Shown: piece after piece, positions 17,158 through 24,398 of the stretch | Layout of the letters: each line of letters starts with the position of its first letter | Position numbering within the stretch: the first letter of the stretch is position 1 | Assembly (NCBI GenBank): GCA_903842235.1 | Contig: CAIMLG010000043.1 | Coordinates: 1-41,491 of the forward strand | Origin: an uncultured Verrucomicrobia subdivision 3 bacterium | GTDB lineage: Bacteria > Verrucomicrobiota > Verrucomicrobiia > Limisphaerales > UBA11358 | DNA: 41,491 bases | Reading direction: 5' to 3' | Translations under genes and position numbers: made by a program | Notes under the pieces: generated by a model | Database searches by the model: none | What the model saw: only the letters and a program-made list of their open reading frames with translations | What the model was told of the DNA's origin: nothing

Positions 17158-18651
17158 TTAATTCAGTTCGGATTTTTTCCGGCCGATCCGGTGGCCCACC
17201 GCGCCATAAAAAGCGACGTAGGCGTAGGCGAGCAGCGGCACGATGAAGGAGAGTTGCAGGTTCTTGGTGGTGTCCGCGATCCAGCCCTGGAGCGGCGGCA
17301 AAATCGCGCCCCCCAGAATGGCCATCACCAACAGCGCCGATACCTGGCTTTTGTAAATGCCCGTGCCTTCCAGCGCGAGACTAAACGTGTTCGACCAGCC
17401 GATGCTGGTGAACAGGCCGATGGCCACCACGCACCACATCGCCACCGGCCCGCCGACGAGAATCGCCGTGAGCAACAGCGCCACGACGGTCAGCGAGAAA
17501 ATGGTCAGCGTGCGCCCGGCGTGCGCCCGGCCAAATTGGAACAGCACCCAGCACAGCCCAATGAACGGCAGATATTTTCCGAACACCGGCGCGTTCGCCA
17601 CAAAAGCGTCCCGCCACAACGTGAAGACCGAGGCGACGGAGTTGCCGCGCAGCGCGTCGAGCGGCGCGCTCTTGGCGATCCACAACAGCAGGAAGGCGAG
17701 CAGCGGGATGACGATGAGCATAATCTGCTTGCTCGTCTTTTTCATCTCGCTCAATTCCACCGCGCCCATGAAGCGCCCGATCATCAGGCCGCCCCAGTAG
17801 ATTGAAACGTATTTGCTCGCCTCCAGTTCCGGCAGGCCTGCGACCGCGGGCTGGCCGAGAAAGTTGATGATGGCACTGCCCACCGAGACTTCGCCGCCGA
17901 CATACATGAAGATGGCGATGATGCCAAGGATGACGTGGGGAAATTTCAGCGCCCCCGCGCCGCGTTCCACCTGTCCCTCGCCGATGTGCGGCAGGTGGAT
18001 AAAATAGAATGCCGCCGCAAGCGCGAGGAAAATCAGGCAGAAAGCCAGGTAGGGAACTTTCACCGACTCCGCGCCGTGCGCGCCGGTCTTGGCGAAGTAT
18101 TGGAAAATGAGGAAGCCGCCGATGAGCGGGCCGATGGTCGTGCCGATGGAATTGAAGCCTTGCGCGAGGTTCAGCCGCGACGACGCGGTTTTTTCCGGGC
18201 CCAGGATGGTGACATAGGGATTCGCCGCGATTTGCAGCATCGTAAAGCCGAGACCGACGATGAACAGCGCGGAGAGAAACATCGGATAGGAAGCCGCGTT
18301 CGCCGCCGGCCAGAACAGCGCGCTGCCCGCCGCCGAAATCAGCAGGCCGATGACGACGCCGTTCTTGTAGCCAATCTTGGCGATGGGATCGCCGGAGGTC
18401 ACCGAGATGATGAAATAAACCAGCGAGCCGACAAAGTAGGCACCGAAGTAAGCGAACTGCACGAGCATCGCTTGGAAATAGCCCAGGTGAAACGCTTCTT
18501 TGAAGCGCGGAATCAGAATGTCATTGAACACGGTCATGAAGCCCCACAAGAAAAATAGCGAGGTCATGATCGCAAACGAACCGCGATAGCTGGCGCGATT
18601 GCCGCCGGGCACGGAGGATTGGGGTTGGGACGAATTGGTGATGCTGGCCAT
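17158..18651 (-). CDS. FucP-like MFS sugar transporter
   Basis: The frame is open further upstream, but those residues are polar and overlap the preceding GH92 gene. The ATG at 18651 gives 497 residues and leaves a 40-bp gap. The N-terminal block FFLWGFMTVFNDILIPRFK and the following QAMLVQFAYFGAYFVGS are characteristic of FucP/GluP-type proton-coupled sugar transporters. About 12 hydrophobic segments are visible in all. FucP carries L-fucose and GluP glucose or galactose. This one could import fucose, mannose or a related monosaccharide. No Shine-Dalgarno site is seen, and the leader is A-rich. The PfkB kinase gene follows after 4 bp, suggesting that the kinase handles the imported sugar. 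Confidence 0.87.
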   Translation of the reverse strand: MASITNSSQPQSSVPGGNRASYRGSFAIMTSLFFLWGFMTVFNDILIPRFKEAFHLGYFQAMLVQFAYFGAYFVGSLVYFIISVTSGDPIAKIGYKNGVVIGLLISAAGSALFWPAANAASYPMFLSALFIVGLGFTMLQIAANPYVTILGPEKTASSRLNLAQGFNSIGTTIGPLIGGFLIFQYFAKTGAHGAESVKVPYLAFCLIFLALAAAFYFIHLPHIGEGQVERGAGALKFPHVILGIIAIFMYVGGEVSVGSAIINFLGQPAVAGLPELEASKYVSIYWGGLMIGRFMGAVELSEMKKTSKQIMLIVIPLLAFLLLWIAKSAPLDALRGNSVASVFTLWRDAFVANAPVFGKYLPFIGLCWVLFQFGRAHAGRTLTIFSLTVVALLLTAILVGGPVAMWCVVAIGLFTSIGWSNTFSLALEGTGIYKSQVSALLVMAILGGAILPPLQGWIADTTKNLQLSFIVPLLAYAYVAFYGAVGHRIGRKKSELN

Positions 18652-18691
18652 GTGTTTTGTTGTTTGATTGAGGTTGCGGTGACGGACGGGA

Positions 18692-21040
18692 TTATTTTGC
18701 GCGGGCTTCAGACAGGGTTTGGAGCGGTGATGCCGGGCGGCGCTCCGGCGCGACGCCCCATTGATAATTGGGCGCGGCGTCCATCTGGAAAACCAATTCA
18801 CCGCCGTTGACGATGGTCTGATGGTCGATGACTGTCCGGTCAAAATCGTTGCCGTTGAGCTTCGCGCTTTGAATGTAGGGCTGCTGCGGCCCGTTGTGCG
18901 CGGCGGTGATGGTGAAGGTTTTGCCGTTCGGCAACTTCAAGGCCGCCCGCCCGAACAGCGGGCTGCCGATCAGATAATTCAGATCGCCGGGGCAGACGGG
19001 ATAAAACCCGAGCGCGCTGAACACATACCACGCGGACATCTGGCCGGTGTCCTCGTCGCCGCAAATTCCGTCCGGCGTGGCCTGGTAAAGCAGCGTCATC
19101 GTCTGGCGGAGGCGCAACTGCGTCTTCCACGGCTGGCCAATGTAATCGTAAAGATAAATCATGTGATGCACCGGCTCGTTGCCGTGCGCATATTGCCCCA
19201 TGCCAGCGGCGACCATCTCGGTCATTTCGTGGATCATGCAGCCGTAAGTGCCGGGGCGAACGGTCGCCGCCGTCGTAAAAACAGCGTCCAGCTTATCGCC
19301 GAAATTCGTTTCGCCGCCCATCAATTTGACCAGGCCCGGCACGTCCTGCATCACGCTCCAGGTCCAGTGCCAGGAATTGCCCTCGGTGAACGGCCCGCCC
19401 CATTCGTCGGGATAAAACGGCTCGTCCCACGAGCCGTCCGCCTTGCGGCCGCGCATGAAGCCGGTTTTGGCATCGAACAAATTGGTGTAGTTCATCGCGT
19501 GGCGCGCGAAGGTTTCCGCCTCGGCATTTTTTCCGATGGCGCGCGCCAGCTTCGCGGCGCAAAAATCGTCGTAGGCAAACTCCAGGGTTTTCGCACCGGC
19601 TTCGCGGAAACTGTTTTTGTCGGCGCGATCGTTGGAATACGGCACATAGCCGATGGAATTGTAAAACGCCGCGCCGTCGCGGCCGATGGCGCGGCAGTTG
19701 GCGGGCGATTGTGTGTTCGCATCGTGAACCATCGCGGCCACGGCCTTTTCCGCATCGAAGGTGCGGATGCCTTTCATCCAGCCGTCGGCCAGCAGGGAAA
19801 ACGCATGGTTTCCAATCATGCAATTGAGATGGCCGGGACTCGACCACGACGGCAGCCAGCCGCTCTCGTCGCAGGCATGAACCAGGCCCTCCAGAATTTC
19901 GCCGCCGATTTCGGGATACAGCAGATTGATGAGCGGATGCGCGGCACGGAACGTGTCCCAAAAGCCGCTGTCGGTGTAGAGATGGCCGGCGTGGACTTTC
20001 CCGTCGTAGGGGCTGAAATAGACGGGCTGTTGTTTTTCATCCAACTCGTAAAAGCGGTGTGGAAAAAGCGTGGCCCGGTAAAGCGCGCTGTAAAAAGTCC
20101 GCCGCTGGTCGTCCGTCCCGCCGGTCACGCGGGCGCGGCCGAGCGTTTCATTCCAGCGCGCCTCGGCGCGCTGGCGGATGGTGTCAAAATCCGCGCCGCC
20201 GATCTCGTTTTTGAGATTCCGCTCGGCCTGTTCCGCGCTGATGAAGGACGAGGCCACCTTGCAGCCGACGACGCGATCCGCGCCGGTGTCGAATTTCAAG
20301 AACGCGCCGAGGGCCTGCGCGCCGCGCAATTCGGTCACGCCGGGCTGGATGGAATTTCCCGTCCAGACGCCGCTGGCGGAAAAGGGCCGGTCAAACACGA
20401 TGACAAAATAATTTCCAAAGTTTTCCGGAACGCCGACGCCGGGAAGCCCGTGATAATTGCGCGTGACACCGGTGATTTTATTTTCGGCGGAAATGATTTT
20501 TACGGACGAAATCCGTTTTGTGCCAAAAACATCCAGCACGACATACGAATCCCCCGGCTGCTCAAACGTGAAGCGCAGCCGCGCGGCGCGTTCGGTCGGC
20601 GTCACTTCCGCCGTGGCGTGCCAGGTGTCGAGATGCACCTTGTAATAACTCGGCTGCGCGATTTCGTCCTCGTGGCGAAAGGTGGAGGCGCGCTCCTTTT
20701 CCGTCACGGCGAGTTTTCCCGAAACCGGCATGAGCGAAAAATTGGCGTAGTCGCCGATCCACTTGCTCGCCTCGTGCGTCTGGCGCAGGCCGAGAATTTT
20801 ATCGTGGCGATACTGGTAGAACAGCGTCTCTGCGGCCGGCTCTGTGTAAGGCGTCCAGACATTCATCGGAAACGGCAGCGCGATGGCGGGATACGAGTTG
20901 CCGTGGGAAAAACCATCGGGGTTGTCCGTGCCCTGCAACGGATTCGCCAGTGCCACCAGCGGCGTTTCCGCGCCCGCGGCGGACATCGCCAGGCAAGCAA
21001 TCAACAGCGTTGCGAATAGGGGGGGGGTCATGATTTGCAA
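18692..21040 (-). CDS. GH92 alpha-mannosidase with alpha-1,2-type His-Glu pair
   Basis: The 782-residue protein has a signal peptide (FATLLIACLAMSAAGA). GH92 blocks are clear: GTDNPDGFSHGNSYP, SKWIGDY, FTEGNSWHWTW with Glu553, HGNEPVHHMIYLYDY, and GDEDTGQMSAWY with Asp662/Asp664. From memory, the characterised alpha-1,2-mannosidase BT3990 has Glu533 as acid, His584-Glu585 as the linkage-selecting pair, and Asp642/Asp644. Here Glu553, His604-Glu605 and Asp662/Asp664 have exactly the same spacing, which supports alpha-1,2 activity. A run of nine C follows the second possible start (ATG at 21031), inside the leader. It lies 38 bp after the URO-D-like gene and 40 bp before the transporter start. 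Confidence 0.92.
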   Translation of the reverse strand: MQIMTPPLFATLLIACLAMSAAGAETPLVALANPLQGTDNPDGFSHGNSYPAIALPFPMNVWTPYTEPAAETLFYQYRHDKILGLRQTHEASKWIGDYANFSLMPVSGKLAVTEKERASTFRHEDEIAQPSYYKVHLDTWHATAEVTPTERAARLRFTFEQPGDSYVVLDVFGTKRISSVKIISAENKITGVTRNYHGLPGVGVPENFGNYFVIVFDRPFSASGVWTGNSIQPGVTELRGAQALGAFLKFDTGADRVVGCKVASSFISAEQAERNLKNEIGGADFDTIRQRAEARWNETLGRARVTGGTDDQRRTFYSALYRATLFPHRFYELDEKQQPVYFSPYDGKVHAGHLYTDSGFWDTFRAAHPLINLLYPEIGGEILEGLVHACDESGWLPSWSSPGHLNCMIGNHAFSLLADGWMKGIRTFDAEKAVAAMVHDANTQSPANCRAIGRDGAAFYNSIGYVPYSNDRADKNSFREAGAKTLEFAYDDFCAAKLARAIGKNAEAETFARHAMNYTNLFDAKTGFMRGRKADGSWDEPFYPDEWGGPFTEGNSWHWTWSVMQDVPGLVKLMGGETNFGDKLDAVFTTAATVRPGTYGCMIHEMTEMVAAGMGQYAHGNEPVHHMIYLYDYIGQPWKTQLRLRQTMTLLYQATPDGICGDEDTGQMSAWYVFSALGFYPVCPGDLNYLIGSPLFGRAALKLPNGKTFTITAAHNGPQQPYIQSAKLNGNDFDRTVIDHQTIVNGGELVFQMDAAPNYQWGVAPERRPASPLQTLSEARAK
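21019..21027 (-). repeat. Homopolymer of nine C in the GH92 leader
   Basis: Nine G on the plus strand read as nine C in codons 5-8 of the GH92 gene at 18692-21040. A change of one base would shift the frame before the mature protein begins. Confidence 0.8.
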
Positions 21041-21078
21041 ATGGCTTGGTTTGGTTGAAGCTCGGTGGCCAAGAGATA

Positions 21079-22107
21079 CTACACGAACCTCCGATAAGGG
21101 ATCAGTTCACAGAGGGCGTGGAGGTTTTCCACCGGGGTGGCACTGGGAATTTCGCAGCCCGCATTCACCATGAACGGGTTTCCAGCCTGCTCATAACAGG
21201 AAATCATGGCGGCCCGGATCGCATCGGGATTGGAACGCATGACGGCGGCGACGGGATCGAGATTTCCGCCGATGACGGTTTTCGCCCCCACGGCGGACCG
21301 AACGGCGCGGAGGTTCACCATGTGATCCACGTCGAGGACATCAATCCCGAGGGTCGCAATGCCCGGCAGGAGATGCGTGATGTTGCCGCAAATGTGCAGG
21401 CGCACTTTCGCGCCCATCGCCTTGAGGCCGCGCACCAACCGCTGCTCGCGCGGGAGCACCAGCTTTTCGTATAGGTCGGGGGAAATCTGACTGGCGACGG
21501 CATCGCCAATTCCGATGGTATCCGCACCGGCTGCGACCTGCGGTCGGGCAAAATCGAGCGCCACATCCACGCATAAATCCATGAGCGCGCCGATATAACC
21601 CTCGTCATCCATGAGGTCCATGAAGAAATTATCCAGGCGGCGCAGGTCGGCGGCTTCGGCCGCCGGACCTTCGACCCAGCCCATGATGGAAGACTTTCCG
21701 TCAACGCGTTCGTGGTAGCGTTTGACCGCCTCAATGCGGTCGCGCATGCGCTCGGCCTCCATCGGGTTCGGTCGCGGCAGTTTGGCGAGGTCGGGGTCGT
21801 CCTCCAACGGGTGTTTTTCGCAATACGGCACCATGTCGCGCGAGTAGATGATTTTCGCGCCGTAGCCCTGAGTTTCCCGGTAGGGGTCGGACATGGTGTT
21901 CATCTGGTCAATGCCAAACTTTTGCGCGCACACAATGTTCGCCTCGGTCAAAACCCGATAGTCGGAAGCGAAAGCGCCATAGTTGCTGCCGATGTGTTCG
22001 GCGGCGAACTGCATGAGGATGGGCAACCGCGCCAGATAATCCGTGGGCCGGCCATCAATGGTGGCGAGGTAGCGTTCGAGACTGTTCATTGGTTTCATGA
22101 TTTTCAT
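21079..22107 (-). CDS. URO-D-superfamily protein resembling corrinoid methyltransferases (MtaA/CmuA-like)
   Basis: The ATG at 22107 (342 residues) lies 2 bases after the previous stop; earlier codons would overlap it. The protein has a URO-D-type TIM barrel, with TIGIGDAVASQISP in the centre, LHICGN (His238, Cys240) and AGCEIP (Cys318). A His-x-Cys...Cys set is the zinc site of methylcobamide:CoM methyltransferases and CmuA, and is not found in true uroporphyrinogen decarboxylase. A methyl-transfer role is therefore more likely than haem synthesis. No corrinoid-binding protein is present in the window. Paralogues of this type are frequent in verrucomicrobial and planctomycete glycan loci, without a settled function. 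Its last 93 codons reappear in the mosaic pseudogene at 8183. Confidence 0.82.
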   Translation of the reverse strand: MKIMKPMNSLERYLATIDGRPTDYLARLPILMQFAAEHIGSNYGAFASDYRVLTEANIVCAQKFGIDQMNTMSDPYRETQGYGAKIIYSRDMVPYCEKHPLEDDPDLAKLPRPNPMEAERMRDRIEAVKRYHERVDGKSSIMGWVEGPAAEAADLRRLDNFFMDLMDDEGYIGALMDLCVDVALDFARPQVAAGADTIGIGDAVASQISPDLYEKLVLPREQRLVRGLKAMGAKVRLHICGNITHLLPGIATLGIDVLDVDHMVNLRAVRSAVGAKTVIGGNLDPVAAVMRSNPDAIRAAMISCYEQAGNPFMVNAGCEIPSATPVENLHALCELIPYRRFV

Positions 22108-22109
22108 GG

Positions 22110-22937
22110 TTATGGTTTTCCGCGCCACAAGGTGAAGTTGTTTTTTTGGCGGCGCGCCTGCCAATGGCAAATTTCCCAAAGGTCACTGACCGGCACGTTC
22201 GTGAACGGCAGCGTGTGCAGGTAGCCGGGCGGACCGAATTCCGGGGTCAGCGTGGAAGTTTTGGCGCCGCGCTTGTGTTGGGCGTCCCAGATGAGCCGCC
22301 ACCAACGCTCATGGGCCGCGAGGTGGGCGGCGTATTCGGGCGCACGCGGATCGGGCACTTGCGGGCCTTGCTCGTAGCCCACGCGGGCGTGGAGGTGCAG
22401 ACAGCGCGCGGCGCTTTGCCGGATGATGTCAATCTGGTCATCAATCAGTCGTTCGCCAACACAGACCCAATGGCTGAAATCACAGCACAGTTTTAGAGGC
22501 TCGAAGCGCTCCAGCAACCGACTTGTGATCCAAGGGTTGAATAGGATTCGGCCACGATGGGTTTCGTGCGCGATTTGAATGGCGGCGGATTTCTCAATGT
22601 TTAGGGCCGCTTCAAAAAAGCGGCTGGATTCGCTTTCACTCCAGGCGTCACAACCACTGTGAGCATTGATGAAGCTCGGTTCGAGGCTTGCCGATTCGCC
22701 GACTTGGCGGCGAAAGGACTCGATATGCGCGGCTACGCTTGCTCCCGCCGTAAAGATTTGCGGGATGAAGTCAAATTGGTGTTGCGTCAGCAGGCGACGC
22801 CACCGGCGGCGTTCTTTTGCAGCGGGCAAGGCGGCTTCAATGCCGGCAAATCTCAACTCCTGAAATTTAGGGAAGACTTCCTCCCAGTTTCCGGTGACGC
22901 CCCAGAGATGACGGATGAGCAGAAGTTTCATTTGCAA
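22110..22937 (-). CDS. Sugar-phosphate isomerase/epimerase-like TIM barrel
   Basis: The 275-residue protein has the pattern of the xylose-isomerase-like/AP-endonuclease-2 fold. It begins with a beta strand (LLLIRHLWGV), then AHETHRGR, CCDFSHW, HLHARVG and a final TPEFGPP. These Glu, Asp/His, His and Glu blocks are the usual metal ligands of the barrel. There is no signal peptide. Members isomerise or epimerise keto sugars, often after import. The start directly follows the stop of the diiron-type gene (22938) and the stop is 2 bases before the URO-D-like start, so these three genes form a tightly coupled block. Confidence 0.82.
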   Translation of the reverse strand: MQMKLLLIRHLWGVTGNWEEVFPKFQELRFAGIEAALPAAKERRRWRRLLTQHQFDFIPQIFTAGASVAAHIESFRRQVGESASLEPSFINAHSGCDAWSESESSRFFEAALNIEKSAAIQIAHETHRGRILFNPWITSRLLERFEPLKLCCDFSHWVCVGERLIDDQIDIIRQSAARCLHLHARVGYEQGPQVPDPRAPEYAAHLAAHERWWRLIWDAQHKRGAKTSTLTPEFGPPGYLHTLPFTNVPVSDLWEICHWQARRQKNNFTLWRGKP

Positions 22938-24356
22938 TTAGGCCGAGGTGGAAACGTGTTTCAGATCCGGTCGGCAACCCTCGTAGGTTTGGTGGTAAGC
23001 CAGCACCTTCGGATCGGGAGCGACGCCCCAGCTCTGACAGGCGTTGCGGTAGAGCGCGGGCCACCAGTTTTCGTGCCGAGTCAAACCTTGATCCAGCACC
23101 TTGCGCCAGTTGCCCAGCACGCGCGACCAACATTCGTCGCCATAAGCGATGGCCTTGGCGGGGTCGCCGATGGCGGAAACATACCAGTCGCGTCCAACCC
23201 GCGCGTGCAGGACTTCATCCGCCCAGTCGTAGTCTTGAAAGAGCGCGGCCAGCGGGTCGCCGGATTCGATGCCGACTTCCATTTCGTAGCGCTTGCCGGT
23301 CTTGCCCATGAGGCCTTGCTCGATGAAATAAAGGACGGCATGGCGTTCGAGCGGCTTACATTCGGTGTTGAGCCGATACGACCAGTTCCAGGTGATGCGG
23401 GCGATTGTCCAATCCACTCCGTTGACCACGAAGCCGACTTCGCCCATCAACGCGTGCCGCGCTTCATCCCAGAGCTGGCGCGACACGTCGCGGTAATAAC
23501 CCGCCGGTTTGCCGGGGGTTTGAGCGATGATGCTCGCCATCATTTCCGGCACGTCAATTTCCCGGATGCGCCGGTAGTAGAGCATGAGGGTCTTGGCGCG
23601 GGCGGGCATTTCCGGATCGTGAAGAAACACCTCGGCATTGACGCCCTGATTCCACTGGTCGGTAAAACGCTCATCGCGCTGCGGTTGCGGGTCATAGACG
23701 TAGGGCTTCGCGGAATGGCAGCGGGTGAGGGTTTTGGCGACTGCCAGTGCCGCGCCGTCCAATTGGCCCGCAGCGGCGAGACAATCATCCAGCAACGTCA
23801 GCCAGTCCGCCATCGCCGTTCGGGCTTGGGCGTCCACCAATTGCGGCACCGCCTGTTTCCCGAAGGCGAGTATGTCGGCCAGTTCCAGCCGCGCGAAGCG
23901 CAGCAAGCGCACACTCGGCGCATCGGCGAGATGATTGGTTTCCTCAAGGTGGCACGCCAGCGCGGCGTCCAAAGCGGGCAATGCTTTTTCATAAAGCCCG
24001 ACCAGCAGGTGCGCGGTGTCGGGCGCGGCGAGAATTTCGTCGAAGAAGATTTGCAGGTCGGCAGAGGGAACGGCATCCAGACCGAGTGGCGGCTCGCGCA
24101 TTTCGCCCACGCGCGTGCGCAGGCTGATGACGTGTTCGGCGCAGAGATAGGCGTGCAGACTGAAGGCGGTCTTTAATTCGTAGATTGGCTCGGCGGTGAT
24201 GTGGGCGTTTAAAATTTCGTGCAGCCGCTTGAAAGCGTAGTGATACCGCTTGAGGCGGGACACGCAGGGTTCGATCATCAGGCCAGGGCGCGCCGCTTGG
24301 TCGAACGTGCAAAATCCGGCCAGGGGTGGCAGATTGCGATAAGTTTGATGTTTCAT
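22938..24356 (-). CDS. Ferritin-like diiron-type protein of unknown function
   Basis: The 472-residue protein is almost entirely helical and has no signal peptide. Two E-x-x-H motifs stand out, WDEARHAL (Glu298, His301) and ADEVLHAR (Glu381, His384), with further conserved-looking acidic residues in helices near VPEMMAS and LERHAVLYF. Pairs of ExxH in four-helix bundles bind a di-iron centre in ferritin-like oxidases and monooxygenases. The N-terminal 250 residues are a second helical region of unknown type. The gene sits between the sodium symporter and the isomerase, in a block that includes the URO-D-like protein. It could oxidise a sugar or a methyl substituent, but this is a hypothesis. 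No named family was recognised with certainty. Confidence 0.72.
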   Translation of the reverse strand: MKHQTYRNLPPLAGFCTFDQAARPGLMIEPCVSRLKRYHYAFKRLHEILNAHITAEPIYELKTAFSLHAYLCAEHVISLRTRVGEMREPPLGLDAVPSADLQIFFDEILAAPDTAHLLVGLYEKALPALDAALACHLEETNHLADAPSVRLLRFARLELADILAFGKQAVPQLVDAQARTAMADWLTLLDDCLAAAGQLDGAALAVAKTLTRCHSAKPYVYDPQPQRDERFTDQWNQGVNAEVFLHDPEMPARAKTLMLYYRRIREIDVPEMMASIIAQTPGKPAGYYRDVSRQLWDEARHALMGEVGFVVNGVDWTIARITWNWSYRLNTECKPLERHAVLYFIEQGLMGKTGKRYEMEVGIESGDPLAALFQDYDWADEVLHARVGRDWYVSAIGDPAKAIAYGDECWSRVLGNWRKVLDQGLTRHENWWPALYRNACQSWGVAPDPKVLAYHQTYEGCRPDLKHVSTSA

Positions 24357-24398
24357 GATTTTATGCTTGGCTCTTATGGTTGGTTCTAAAAAAGACGG

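Noticed and set aside
18652..18843. 64-residue N-terminal extension of the FucP-like transporter
   Set aside because: It overlaps the previous GH92 gene, is polar and rich in Arg and Ser, and the transporter family starts close to the later ATG.
18761..21019. 752-codon plus-strand frame opposite a GH92 gene
   Set aside because: The GH92 motifs and signal peptide are all on the minus strand; the plus frame has none.
22108..22179. 24-residue N-terminal extension of the URO-D-like gene
   Set aside because: It overlaps the isomerase-like gene, and the ATG at 22107 sits neatly 2 bases after that stop.
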